From assembly GCF_023715485.1 (NCBI RefSeq), contig NZ_JAMBOF010000007.1, forward strand, positions 1 through 64,000: a stretch of DNA of 64,000 nt, in the 5' to 3' direction. This document shows, piece after piece, positions 1 to 7,572 of this stretch. The stretch is from Mesobacillus subterraneus (GTDB lineage: Bacteria; Bacillota; Bacilli; Bacillales; Cytobacillaceae). The notes under the pieces were generated by a model. The model did no database searches. It was not told the DNA's origin and saw only the letters and a list, made by a program, of their open reading frames with translations. The position numbers and the translations under genes were made by a program. The stretch's first letter is position 1, and each line of letters opens with the position of its first letter.

Positions 1-401
1 CTTATTCTGTACAAAATATAGAGGATTTAAAAGCCAAAATACACGATTTTATCTACCGTTATAATCACACAAGAAGGCAAAAGCGTTTGGACCGGCAGTC
101 TCCTGTTAACTTCCGTAAGAAGTTTTCCGCAGCATAAAGGGAAGGAAATGGCTCCCTTTAAATGAATGAGTTGATTTTTTAGTAATGCATCACTTGATGT
201 GGAGTGAACGCATGATACCTTTTTTCGGAGAGGCAGCTGATATCCTCCAGCTGCTTCCTGGCTCGAAAGTCATGCGAGAAGAGGCTCCATGTCAAGTGTT
301 TAAGCTGAACGATCAAGTTTAAATGATTAAACCAGGGAGCAATTCCCTTCAGTAAAATCAATATGTTTCATTTAAGACTCTACTATTTGGGGGCTTGACC
401 A
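1..401 (+). mobile_element. Right end of an IS3-family insertion sequence (left part outside window)
   Basis: The stretch holds the last 44 codons of an IS3-type transposase, then about 264 noncoding bases, and ends at a putative inverted repeat that reads TGGTCAAGCCCCCAAATAG on the minus strand, with the TG tip usual for IS3 elements. The noncoding tail is longer than normal for IS3 elements. The element abuts a repeat copy that begins at 402. The exact boundary at 401 is inferred from where homology to the 3479-3644 repeat resumes. Confidence 0.6.
3..137 (+). CDS. IS3-family transposase OrfB, C-terminal fragment (cut by window start)
   Basis: The 44 visible residues carry the end of the DDE integrase core of IS3/IS150-group transposases: a YRYNHTRRQKRL stretch followed by SPVNFR, the usual family ending, and then a stop at 135-137. 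The catalytic D, D and E residues would lie outside the window. The enzyme would catalyse cut-out circle formation and insertion of the element. Family assignment is firm from this ending. Whether the copy is intact cannot be judged. Confidence 0.8.
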   Translation, partial: YSVQNIEDLKAKIHDFIYRYNHTRRQKRLDRQSPVNFRKKFSAA

Positions 402-562
402 CGGTTCTCTTGTCCCATTCGGGAGTCGAAATAAAAGCTTGGAGAATCTTAATTTCCAGATTAATAAAGGGAAGTGTAAGACCGAAACCAATAGGGGTTT
501 TTTTTCTGATTAATAATCAGGAAGCATGGGTTTTTGGGACACAAGAACCGTCCCCGTGTCCC
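402..562 (+). repeat. Long GGGACGGTTC-type interspersed repeat, copy 1
   Basis: About 160 bp, nearly identical to 3479-3644. It starts inside the left arm (CGGTTCTCTTGTCCC) because the IS end has replaced the first few bases. It ends with the opposing arm GGGACACAAGAACCGTCCC followed by CGTGTCCC. Terminal inverted repeats with no coding capacity suggest a MITE- or REP-like element. Confidence 0.8.
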
Positions 563-787
563 GGTGAAAAAGCTGGAGAATTTATTGATGCAGTGAGTCT
601 AGGGAAATGGTCGTTTGATCGGCTTTCTGGGACGTTGGCAGAACTTCATGTGAATCCGATTGAACGTGGAGTTGAGGATGTTACTATTTTTAAATCGGTT
701 GGGGCGGCTTATTTTGATTTTGCTGTGGCGAAGGGTGTCTTCGAAAAGGCGAAAGAACTGAATCTAGGTGAGGAGATTTTTTTGTAG
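563..787 (+). pseudogene. Ornithine cyclodeaminase / mu-crystallin family, C-terminal remnant
   Basis: The 74 codons read GEFIDAVSLGKWS..., then AELHVNPIERG, then DVTIFKSVGAAYFDFAVAK, which is the characteristic C-terminus of the ornithine cyclodeaminase/alanine dehydrogenase (OCD) family. That family is normally about 310-340 residues long and uses NAD in amino acid or imine metabolism. Everything upstream, including the Rossmann fold, is missing and the reading frame runs straight back into the repeat at 402-562. The fragment cannot be a working enzyme. The likely cause is insertion or recombination at the repeat that removed the 5' part. Confidence 0.8.
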
Positions 788-826
788 GATGGATAAGGCA
801 AAACCCAGGTATAGGCGAAGGTTTTA

Positions 827-873
827 AAAAAGGATAGATTGAGCAATTTTTTGCGGCTCATCTATCCTTTTTC
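827..873 (+). terminator. Rho-independent terminator
   Basis: AAAGGATAGAT pairs with ATCTATCCTTT across a short loop and is followed by a T-rich tail. It closes the truncated OCD gene. Confidence 0.7.
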
Positions 874-969
874 TGGTGCAAAAATAAGCCGTGATTTTCT
901 CTTGAACTACAACTTTCTCCATTCAACTCAAACTCACACATTATTAAGAGGAAGTCATCCTACTAAGGT

Positions 970-1107
970 CCCTTGCAATTTTTCCTAAATCTTGTTATTC
1001 TTAGGTAGAATTATTTTTGTTCGGTGTAAAGTTCGACTCTTCGTTCTAATGATCACTTTGGGCAAGGATAGTAATACAATGTGCTCTAGCACTAGGAGGC
1101 AACAAAC
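970..1107 (+). promoter_or_regulatory. cspC leader (probable cold-shock 5' UTR)
   Basis: About 140 bp of AT-rich noncoding sequence precede cspC. GTGCTCTAGCAC (near 1081-1092) can form a small hairpin directly upstream of the strong AGGAGG site (about 1092-1098). Long structured leaders are typical of Bacillus csp mRNAs. The transcription start is not defined here. Confidence 0.4.
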
Positions 1108-1308
1108 ATGGAACAAGGTACAGTTAAATGGTTTAACGCAGAAAAAGGTTTCGGATTCATCGAGCGCGAAGGTGGAGAAGATGTATTCGTTCATTTCTCT
1201 GCAATCCAATCTGAAGGCTTCAAATCATTAGACGAAGGTCAAAAAGTTACTTTCGACGTTGAGCAAGGTGCACGTGGACCTCAAGCTGCTAACGTTCAAA
1301 AAGCTTAA
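1108..1308 (+). CDS. cspC: Cold-shock protein, CspC-like
   Basis: A 66-residue single cold-shock domain. RNP1 (KGFGFIE, residues 13-19) and RNP2 (VFVHF, 26-30) are intact, so the protein should bind single-stranded RNA and DNA and act as an RNA chaperone in the cytoplasm. The start [19 protein letters not shown] resembles B. subtilis CspC more than CspB or CspD, as far as I recall those sequences. Length is normal for the family. An AGGAGG ribosome site lies 9-10 bp before the ATG, and a terminator follows 20 bp after the stop, so the gene is monocistronic. The family is certain; the paralogue letter is less so. Confidence 0.93.
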   Translation: MEQGTVKWFNAEKGFGFIEREGGEDVFVHFSAIQSEGFKSLDEGQKVTFDVEQGARGPQAANVQKA

Positions 1309-1328
1309 TTTTGATATAGCATACCGAA

Positions 1329-1360
1329 ACAGACTCCAAAAGGGTCTGTTTTTTTATTTT
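1329..1360 (+). terminator. cspC terminator
   Basis: ACAGAC pairs with GTCTGT across a short loop and is followed by TTTTTTTATTTT. Confidence 0.85.
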
Positions 1361-1376
1361 CAAAAATAACAGCAAT

Positions 1377-1408
1377 AAAAAAACCCCTACTCAACGAACG
1401 AGTAGGGG
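1377..1408 (-). terminator. Terminator-like hairpin reading to the minus strand
   Basis: CCCCTACTC/GAGTAGGGG forms a perfect 9-bp stem. The run of seven A before it is a U-run on the minus strand. No minus-strand gene was found to its right, so it is an orphan terminator. Confidence 0.6.
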
Positions 1409-1549
1409 CATGGTACCGGTAAAGTAAAAAATTTAAAGCAAAAGGTTATTTACATTATAACACAACAATCTCATAATCAAATGATTAGAGAAATTTAGCA
1501 AGTGCATGATAATGACAACATAGAAGGCACACAAATGGAGGAATGGATG

Positions 1550-1870
1550 ATGAAATTTCCAAACGACGCAGATGGAGAAGCATTGCGCAGTTTGTTTAAT
1601 GAAGGTGTCAGTTTTAAAAAGCCGCAGCCAGTCGATTTTTTTATAGCTGTGCCGGATAAGGCAACTGGCGAGAAGCTTCTGCCCGTATTGAAGGAAGAAG
1701 GCTTGCATGGCTTACTCGAGCAGGATGATGAGACAGATGAGTGGGCTTGCAGTTACTCGAAAAGGATGCTCCTTAACCATAGCGAATTAAAAAAAGTGCA
1801 GGAAAAGCTGGATAAAATAAGCAAGCCTTACGGCGGCCATTCTGATGGCTGGGGCGTATTTATAGAATAA
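1550..1870 (+). CDS. RraB-like protein (regulator of RNase E activity B family)
   Basis: The protein is about 106 residues from the ATG at 1550. GGAGGA lies 7 bp before it; an ATG at 1547 is also possible. The sequence MKFPNDADGEALRSLF is followed by an FFIAVPDKATGEKLLPVL segment and ends in a KPYGGHSDGWGVFIE motif, which fits the RraB/DUF695-like fold. In Gammaproteobacteria RraB inhibits RNase E, but Bacillus lacks classical RNase E, so the role here is unknown. The gene is followed 15 bp later by a metallopeptidase gene and may be cotranscribed with it. Confidence 0.75.
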   Translation: MKFPNDADGEALRSLFNEGVSFKKPQPVDFFIAVPDKATGEKLLPVLKEEGLHGLLEQDDETDEWACSYSKRMLLNHSELKKVQEKLDKISKPYGGHSDGWGVFIE

Positions 1871-1885
1871 AATGCAGGTGATGAC

Positions 1886-2587
1886 ATGCTTCATACTTTT
1901 TTAGGTGAAACAATCGGGTATGATTTGATTTATAAAAATCGGAAAACAATCGGCATTTATATGGATTTGTACGGCCATGTCGAAGTCCACGCTCCTAAGG
2001 GGACCTCAGATGCAAGTGTGCTCCAAATCCTAGAAGGCCAATGGGACTTGATCCTGCAAAGGGCGAAGGAAATGAAAGAGCGGGCCGGTAGGGAAAAAGA
2101 GTACGGACCAGGCGGACAATTTCTATATTTGGGCAGGCTCTATCACATTCTGATTTCCCAGGATGCAGATATCGAAAAAGACAATGCCGTGTTCGAGGAA
2201 GACAAGCTCCATGTATACGTGAATGAGCAAAATGAAGAGAGCATCAAACAGGCTTTGAAGCGATTTTATTATCAGCAGTGCAAAGCATTAGTCGAAAAAC
2301 GGGTTAAATTTTATCAAAGCGAATTCAAAATAAAGCCGCGCTCGATGCGAATCACGGACAGTAAGACGAACTGGGGAACGTGTGATTCCATGAGGAATTT
2401 GACATTCAATTGGAAGCTTTCCATGGCACCAATAGAAGTGATTGATTATGTTGTCGTCCATGAAATGTGCCATATGGTCCATATGAATCACGACCGTTCA
2501 TTTTGGCGGCTTGTCGGAAAAATCATGCCTGAATATGAACGGTGTGAGCGCTGGCTCGCTGTGTCGGGGTGGAGGATGGAGGTTTAG
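1886..2587 (+). CDS. YgjP-like (SprT/DUF45-type) zinc metallopeptidase
   Basis: A 233-residue cytoplasmic protein with no signal peptide. The metal site HEMCH lies at about 192-196, with a further histidine in the downstream MNHDRSFW motif (H202), as in the M48-related YgjP/WLM family, whose signature is HELxHLxxxNHSxxFW. The sequence before it (RITDSKTNWGTCDS) also matches the family, which usually has R-WGSC there. Length is typical at 230-240 residues. Zinc-dependent protein hydrolysis is inferred from the motif and the substrate is unknown. It follows the RraB-like gene by 15 bp. Confidence 0.85.
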   Translation: MLHTFLGETIGYDLIYKNRKTIGIYMDLYGHVEVHAPKGTSDASVLQILEGQWDLILQRAKEMKERAGREKEYGPGGQFLYLGRLYHILISQDADIEKDNAVFEEDKLHVYVNEQNEESIKQALKRFYYQQCKALVEKRVKFYQSEFKIKPRSMRITDSKTNWGTCDSMRNLTFNWKLSMAPIEVIDYVVVHEMCHMVHMNHDRSFWRLVGKIMPEYERCERWLAVSGWRMEV

Positions 2588-3062
2588 TGTAGCGGGGGTG
2601 ACAGATCCTCTCAGCGGAGCAAAAAACTTCAAAAATATTATCCATATACTAAAAAGGGATAGATGAGCGTTCTTTTCTTGAAATTGGATAGCGTATCGCT
2701 GCTTATGATTGGAGTCTAAGCCGATCCCACAATTTACTTTGACCGACGAGAATTAGGGCTATCTGGCTTTGGCGCTGATCTGCGCCTTGTTTATCAGAAA
2801 AACACAGGGTACGTCCCCATTTCCGTTCAGCAGAACGCAGAGGATTCTTCGGTTCTATTCCACAAATGGGTGTGACGATCGGAACGGTGATGGGTACACA
2901 ATGAGCATATCAACGTCCCTGTGCTCCTTCGTTTGTGAACATTTTATGAACGTAATCCAAAAGATAGTAACAAAAATCACATTGCGTGATTTGATTCACT
3001 TGGTTGGTAAATTCTCCTCGTTATAATAACCTTCGAGACCATTACATTAAGGGGGAGAGGCA
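2588..3062. other. 475-bp intergenic stretch
   Basis: No convincing gene. An open frame at 2769-3026 has no ribosome site or recognisable protein. The 2805-2935 part carries scattered CAGGGTACGTCCC and ACGTCCCTGTG pieces that look like a decayed member of the GGGACGGTTC repeat family. ATCAC-N5-GTGAT near 2976-2990 is a small dyad just upstream of the copper lipoprotein gene and could be an operator. Confidence 0.4.
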
Positions 3063-3467
3063 ATGAAAAAGTTTGGATTAATGCTATTAACTGGAGCTTT
3101 AACAATAAGTTTAGCCGCTTGCGGGGGGACTGAGGAAAAAGCAAATACATCGGCCGGGAATGAAGAAAACGCCGCAGCATCAGCAGATCAGTCAGTAGAG
3201 GAGTTTACAATCACGGCTACTAATTGGGAATTCACTTCTGATAGGGAGTTAACGATTCAAAAAGGAAAGAAAGTGAAGCTGAACTTGGTTAATAAAGAAG
3301 GGTTGCATACCATCGGAAATGATGAATTAGGTTTGGACCTTAAAGCTGATGCTCCTTCTGAATTCACAGCAGAGAAAACTGGCGAATACAAGTTAATTTG
3401 TTCCACAGTTTGCGGTGCTGCAGAAGATCATGAAGAGATGGTCATTAAACTAAACATTGTTGATTAA
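3063..3467 (+). CDS. Cupredoxin-fold lipoprotein, CuA/cytochrome oxidase subunit II-like
   Basis: A 134-residue lipoprotein. A signal peptide ends in the lipobox LAAC with the modified cysteine at 20, followed by a low-complexity linker to about 48 and then a single cupredoxin domain. Copper ligands are visible as GLHTIG and the C-terminal CSTVCGAAEDHEEM. This resembles the CuA motif of cytochrome oxidase subunit II, but that motif is C-x3-C-x3-H-x2-M and here the spacing is C-x3-C-x5-H-x2-M. A membrane-tethered copper carrier or electron-transfer protein on the outer face is the likely role. GGGGGAGAG lies before the ATG. The gene is followed by a repeat and stands alone. Confidence 0.8.
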   Translation: MKKFGLMLLTGALTISLAACGGTEEKANTSAGNEENAAASADQSVEEFTITATNWEFTSDRELTIQKGKKVKLNLVNKEGLHTIGNDELGLDLKADAPSEFTAEKTGEYKLICSTVCGAAEDHEEMVIKLNIVD

Positions 3468-3478
3468 TAAGATCCATA

Positions 3479-3644
3479 GGGACGGTTCTCTTGTCCCATT
3501 CGGGAGTCGAAATAAAAGCTTGTAGAATCTTAATTTCCAGATTAATAAAGGGAAGTGTAAGACCGAAACCAATAGGGGTTTTTTATCTGATTAATAACCA
3601 GAAAGCATGGGGTTTTCGGGACACAAGAACCGTCCCCGTGTCCC
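3479..3644 (+). repeat. Long GGGACGGTTC-type interspersed repeat, copy 2 (complete)
   Basis: This is the most complete copy, about 165 bp. The left arm GGGACGGTTCTCTTGTCCC is an imperfect inverted match to the right arm GGGACACAAGAACCGTCCC, and an AT-rich core is shared almost base for base with 402-562. A third, left-end-only copy lies at 9552-9604. Confidence 0.85.
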
Positions 3645-4028
3645 GATAAAACATTTAAAGGAATTGTAGGCACATCCATTATCAAGTTTTTCGATTTAAC
3701 CCTGGGGAGAACAGGGCTATCAGAAAAAGAGGCAAAAATAATGAACATCCCCTGTGGCTCTGTAACCATTACTGCATCTGACATCGCTGGTTACTATCCT
3801 GATGATAAAAAAATGAAATTGAAACTTGTCTACCATAAAGAGACACATAAAGTTCTTGGCGGGCAAATTATTGGAGAAAATGGCGTCGATAAACGAATCG
3901 ATGTACTAGCGACGGCCATATTCCATTCCATGACGACCGAAGAGCTGCTTGATGTAGATTTGGCGTATGCTCCCCCATATAATGGGGTCTGGGATCCTAT
4001 TCAGCAGGCAGCTAGGAGAGTGGAGTAG
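3645..4028 (+). pseudogene. CoA-disulfide reductase / NADH oxidase family, C-terminal remnant
   Basis: Translation in one frame from 3645 gives [18 protein letters not shown], then [11 protein letters not shown], and ends [21 protein letters not shown]. This is the dimerisation domain of flavin disulfide reductases of the CoA-disulfide reductase type, which are normally about 440-550 residues long. About 127 residues remain, while the FAD and NAD domains and the active cysteine are absent. The first codon abuts the right end of the repeat at 3479-3644, the same arrangement as the OCD remnant at 563. It is considered dead. Confidence 0.8.
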
Positions 4029-4049
4029 GTGGGGATGGCGAAAATAAAT

Positions 4050-4084
4050 GGGTGCAAAGGGGAGGAACCTTTTGCGCCCTTTTC
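4050..4084 (+). terminator. Terminator after the reductase remnant
   Basis: GGGTGCAAAGG pairs with CCTTTTGCGCCC (one mismatch and one bulge) and is followed by TTTTC. Confidence 0.65.
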
Positions 4085-4160
4085 GTGATTGGTTTTTGGA
4101 AGCAAAGGTATGTCCCTCGCGTCTTTCTTTTTTCCCTTTATAAAACATTGATTAAAAATC

Positions 4161-4207
4161 TTTACAAAGTTAAATACTTTGGTATACTAATGTTAGTGCT
4201 AACTAAC
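4161..4207 (+). promoter_or_regulatory. SigA-type promoter with TetR-type operator, before the 66-aa gene
   Basis: TTTACA (4161-4166) and TATACT (4183-4188) are 16 bp apart. The palindrome GTTAGT-GCTA-ACTAAC (4192-4207) lies immediately downstream, over the expected transcription start. The same dyad recurs at four further places up to 6041, and a TetR gene closes the block. Confidence 0.75.
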
Positions 4208-4218
4208 ACAAGGGTGCA

Positions 4219-4419
4219 ATGATGATAAGTGGGATATCACAAGCGGGAAATTTGAGTAAGCTAAAAGCTCAATATATTGAAGCTCAACGTACGGGAGACA
4301 AAAGGGCAATGAACATGGCAAGAGCAGAGGCAATGAAAGTCATGAACGAGGGAGGAAAAGTTGGAGATACAGTTGTGATTAGTGAAGAGGCATTAACTCA
4401 ATATCATTCAACGAAATAA
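4219..4419 (+). CDS. Small protein of unknown function (66 aa), first gene of the TetR-linked block
   Basis: I do not recognise a family. The protein has no signal peptide or membrane segment. Residues 10-45 are rich in A, K, R, E and M and should be helical. The C-terminus GDTVVISEEALTQYHSTK resembles a short strand and tail. AAGGGTG precedes the ATG, and an ATG at 4222 is an alternative start. A good promoter with an overlapping GTTAGT-N4-ACTAAC operator lies directly upstream, so expression is probably controlled with the FAD monooxygenase and MMPL genes. That regulatory context, rather than its sequence, supports it being a real gene. Confidence 0.6.
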   Translation: MMISGISQAGNLSKLKAQYIEAQRTGDKRAMNMARAEAMKVMNEGGKVGDTVVISEEALTQYHSTK

Positions 4420-4486
4420 ATTTATTATTATGCTTGTAAGCACTAACAATGCATGATCATCTCGCTAACATTCATTTATATGGAAT

Positions 4487-4502
4487 ATTAGTTATTACTA
4501 AC
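4487..4502 (+). promoter_or_regulatory. TetR-type operator copy
   Basis: ATTAGT-TATT-ACTAAC, one mismatch from the perfect GTTAGT-N4-ACTAAC dyad. Additional half sites (ACTAAC 4442-4447, GCTAAC 4464-4469) lie nearby. Confidence 0.6.
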
Positions 4503-4630
4503 ATACTTCTTGTGTTGGCGACTACTATCATTCACTTATAATCGTGTTTGTAACCTCTATCATTTCAGGGGATTAGCTACAGAGTATTTCTATTGTTAGG
4601 TAGTTAACGATAGTATTTTTCACAACTAAT

Positions 4631-4646
4631 GTTAGTACTTGCTAAC
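4631..4646 (+). promoter_or_regulatory. TetR-type operator copy before the FAD monooxygenase
   Basis: GTTAGT-ACTT-GCTAAC, one mismatch from the perfect dyad, about 28 bp upstream of the ATG at 4674. Confidence 0.7.
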
Positions 4647-4673
4647 TTACTTTTAAGAATTGGAGGAATAAAC

Positions 4674-5864
4674 ATGAAAAATATCAAAACAGATGTATGT
4701 ATTGTAGGGACAGGGCCATCTGGCGCATTACTTGGTTTGTTATTAGCTAAACAAGGACATGAAGTATTGCTTTTAGAGAAGTTCGCTAATCTTGAACGAG
4801 ATTACCGGGGAGAAATTCTTCAGCCATCTACCCTGCAACTGCTGGATCAGATTGACATGCTTGAATATATACTGGAGCAGCCTCATAAGAAAATAGCACA
4901 AGGCGGGATCCATTATAAAGGAAAAAGAATAATGGAATTTAAAATGGATGACATTTCTAGAGAATACCCTTATGCCATTCAAATGGCACAATCAACATTC
5001 ATTCAGGCATTACTAAAAGAGGCGGAAAAATTTCCGAACTTTAAAATGCATTTCAACTCTAATGTTAAAACCCTTTTAAAAGATGAAACCGGTCAAGTGA
5101 TTGGAGTGCAAGGTACCATTGAAAAGGAGCCAGCAGAAGTTTTTGCTAAAGTAACGGTAGGCAGTGATGGAAGGCAATCTACAATTAGGAGAGAAGCGTC
5201 ATTTAAGGAAGTTAATGAGCATCATCGCAGTAACTTAATTTGGTTCACAATAGATTGGCCATCCCATTTACCTCATGAATTAATGTATATGTTTACTGGG
5301 AAAAATAACTTATTCATGATTCCAAAGTACCCAGATAAAATGCAAATAGGATATACATTTACAAAGGAACAACAAGCCAGGGTAAAAGAAAATAACTATA
5401 AAGAAATTAAAGACCTTGTAATTGAACAAATTCCGGAATTAAAAGAACGGGTGGAAAACTCAAAACAATTTGTCAAGCTACAAGTCATTTCCTTGACATT
5501 GGACCATTGGGCTGCAGATGGATTAGTTTTGGTGGGTGATGCTGCTCATGTGATGACTCCGATTGGTGTAATCGGAATTAATGTGGCTTTAGCTGATTCT
5601 ATTGTGGCTGCTGAAGTCATTCTTGAAGCACTTAACGAAGGTGATTATTCGGTTAATAAGTTGTCAGAGATAGAAAAAAAACGCAAGCCCGAAGCCGATG
5701 AACTTCAAAGGTTACAAATCAAGGTGGAATCATTGATTTTTACCACAAATCCGATTGTATCCCAGTTGCGTCCATATCTCGTACAATTTATGTCTAAAAC
5801 TCCGCTAGTCAACATTCTTATGAAAAAGTTTTTCTTCCCTGTAAATCAGAGAAAGGCAGGGTAG
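4674..5864 (+). CDS. FAD-dependent monooxygenase / oxidoreductase (PHBH-UbiH fold)
   Basis: A 396-residue flavoprotein. The dinucleotide-binding GxGxxG lies at 12-17 (VGTGPSG), and the second FAD motif GDAAHVMTP at 288-296 is followed by GINVALADS. These are the hallmarks of group A flavin monooxygenases, which hydroxylate aromatic or polyketide-like substrates using NAD(P)H and O2. GGAGG at 4662-4666 fixes the ATG at 4674, although the frame opens earlier. The next genes encode an MMPL exporter and a TetR regulator, and the same dyad operator lies before this gene. A substrate-induced detoxification role is inferred (compare tetracycline and rifampicin monooxygenases), but the substrate is not evident. 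Confidence 0.85.
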   Translation: MKNIKTDVCIVGTGPSGALLGLLLAKQGHEVLLLEKFANLERDYRGEILQPSTLQLLDQIDMLEYILEQPHKKIAQGGIHYKGKRIMEFKMDDISREYPYAIQMAQSTFIQALLKEAEKFPNFKMHFNSNVKTLLKDETGQVIGVQGTIEKEPAEVFAKVTVGSDGRQSTIRREASFKEVNEHHRSNLIWFTIDWPSHLPHELMYMFTGKNNLFMIPKYPDKMQIGYTFTKEQQARVKENNYKEIKDLVIEQIPELKERVENSKQFVKLQVISLTLDHWAADGLVLVGDAAHVMTPIGVIGINVALADSIVAAEVILEALNEGDYSVNKLSEIEKKRKPEADELQRLQIKVESLIFTTNPIVSQLRPYLVQFMSKTPLVNILMKKFFFPVNQRKAG

Positions 5865-5893
5865 GTTAAAAAATGAGTTTTTTCGAGCTGTAT

Positions 5894-5909
5894 GTTAGTT
5901 GTCACTAAC
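5894..5909 (+). promoter_or_regulatory. TetR-type operator copy (perfect)
   Basis: GTTAGT-TGTC-ACTAAC, in the 196-bp gap between the monooxygenase and MMPL genes. Confidence 0.7.
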
Positions 5910-6025
5910 GAACATTACCGCAAAAAGCAAGATTCTTCAACGAATTTCAAATGTTATATCAAAGCGGCCAGTCAAAGTTATAACTAACATTCAATCAGAA
6001 GGTATAACAAAAATTTTCGCAAAAC

Positions 6026-6041
6026 GTTAGTTTGTACTAAC
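6026..6041 (+). promoter_or_regulatory. TetR-type operator copy (perfect) before the MMPL gene
   Basis: GTTAGT-TTGT-ACTAAC, 20 bp before the ATG at 6061. A weaker related sequence, with an ACTAAC half site, lies at 5973-5988. Confidence 0.75.
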
Positions 6042-6060
6042 TTAATTTTAGGGGGAAGCT

Positions 6061-7572
6061 ATGAAAATCCTGACGTTTTTATCTGAGTTAATCCGAAAGA
6101 ACCCTATGAAGCTTATTATCTTATCTATTGTCGTTGTCCTGCTTTTTGCTGCTGGTGCGCCTGCAATGAAAATGGCTACCGGCAATGAAACTCTGATTGA
6201 GGAAGATACAAAAGCCTACAAGGATAACCTGGCATTGGAGGAAGAGTTTGGGGGTGAATCGATTCTTGTATTATACGAAGCTGAAAAATCTGAAGACCTT
6301 TTAACAATCGATACTGTTAACCACATGGCGGGATTGGAAAAAAAGCTGGGTTCTTATGAGGATATTTATACGGTTATAAGTCCTAATACGATGATCAATC
6401 AGATTTCTGTCAAGCAGTCCGAAAAATACAAGGAAGGTCTTGATGAAGTCATTTCTGGTTTGGACAAAATGGGCAGCAGCTTGACTGAGATAAGCAAAAA
6501 GCTGAACCAGAATGCCGGAGGACAGCCGCCCGGCGGAAAAAATATCGAACAGAACCTGGCTGAGCTAAACAATGGATTAAGTAAAATGATCGAGGGCCAG
6601 AAAAAGCTGTCTGCTGGAACTGCCCAGATGGCGAATGGATATGCGCAAATGGGGGGGCAATTGCACGAGGCTGCTCTGAACATGCAAAAAGTCAGCGAAC
6701 AGCTGGGAAAATCGCTTGATTCAAATCCGCAGCAGCAAAAACAGGTTCAGCAGCTGATCCAGATGAGCAATCAGTTCGTCCAGCTGTCGCAAAAAATGAA
6801 TGAAGCCTCCTTGAATGGTTCAAAAATGACGGTCATACCTGAAAATACGATTAAAGGGCTAAGCGGGATGCAACAGGGGCTTAATAGTCAAAAGGCCACC
6901 TTCAGTGAATTGAATAAGAAGCAAGCAAGCCAATTGAATGATTTAAAAACATTGTCTGCCGGGCTTTCTGAAATGGGGAGCAATTTGATCAAAATCAGCG
7001 AAAACCTGGAAACAATGGTTTCCTATTCGGATAATATGTCCCCGGGCCTTCCGCAAAAACAAAAAACGCTGGATAAAATGATTTATGAAGAGGATGGTGA
7101 CCTTCGCGATTTATTCAGTGAGGTGATCGTAGACGAAAAGTACATGCTTTTCATCGTGAAGCTGGAAGGGAATGTTGATGACTCGGTGAAAAGTGAGATT
7201 TCAGGCGCGATTAAAGAATATCTTGATGACAATAGACTGGAAAACGTCGAAACGATGGTGTCAGGGAAGCCGGTGCTTGACGATGCGATCAGGACATCAA
7301 TGAAGGACAGCATGCAAAAAATGATGGGTCTGTCCATCCTGTTCATGATCCTTGTTTTAACGCTCGTCTTCAAGGTCAGATGGAGATTGCTTCCACTTGT
7401 GGTCATTTTGCTGGCAGTTGTCGCAACTGTTGGTTTGATGGGATGGCTGAGCATTCCGATGACAATGGTTTCAATGGCTGTATTCCCGATATTAATTGGG
7501 CTTGGCATTGACTATGCGATCCAGTTCCAGAGCCGCTATTCAGAAGAAATGGACACAAGGGGTGAGGCATAA
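6061..7572 (+). CDS. MMPL/RND (HAE3-type) exporter, N-terminal half
   Basis: 503 residues. One membrane helix lies at about 17-36, then a large external region to about 420 that contains a Q/M/S-rich, coiled-coil-like segment (about 130-330), then three or so helices ending in LIGLGIDYAIQFQSRYSEE. The GIDYAIQF motif is the conserved TM4 sequence of MMPL proteins. An undivided family member would continue through the next helices, but here the frame stops after RGEA and the next gene starts in an overlapping TAATG. The two halves together have the length of one transporter, about 970 residues. RBS GGGGGAAG. Confidence 0.85.
   Translation: MKILTFLSELIRKNPMKLIILSIVVVLLFAAGAPAMKMATGNETLIEEDTKAYKDNLALEEEFGGESILVLYEAEKSEDLLTIDTVNHMAGLEKKLGSYEDIYTVISPNTMINQISVKQSEKYKEGLDEVISGLDKMGSSLTEISKKLNQNAGGQPPGGKNIEQNLAELNNGLSKMIEGQKKLSAGTAQMANGYAQMGGQLHEAALNMQKVSEQLGKSLDSNPQQQKQVQQLIQMSNQFVQLSQKMNEASLNGSKMTVIPENTIKGLSGMQQGLNSQKATFSELNKKQASQLNDLKTLSAGLSEMGSNLIKISENLETMVSYSDNMSPGLPQKQKTLDKMIYEEDGDLRDLFSEVIVDEKYMLFIVKLEGNVDDSVKSEISGAIKEYLDDNRLENVETMVSGKPVLDDAIRTSMKDSMQKMMGLSILFMILVLTLVFKVRWRLLPLVVILLAVVATVGLMGWLSIPMTMVSMAVFPILIGLGIDYAIQFQSRYSEEMDTRGEA

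Noticed and set aside
395-787. Intact 130-aa gene
   Set aside because: The first 55 codons are repeat sequence, and the rest is only the C-terminus of an OCD-family enzyme.
985-1231. Open frames on both strands over cspC
   Set aside because: They are antisense or out-of-frame shadows of the clear cspC gene and its leader.
2769-3026. 85-aa open frame
   Set aside because: No ribosome site, composition unlike a protein, and it runs through a decayed repeat and the promoter of the next gene.
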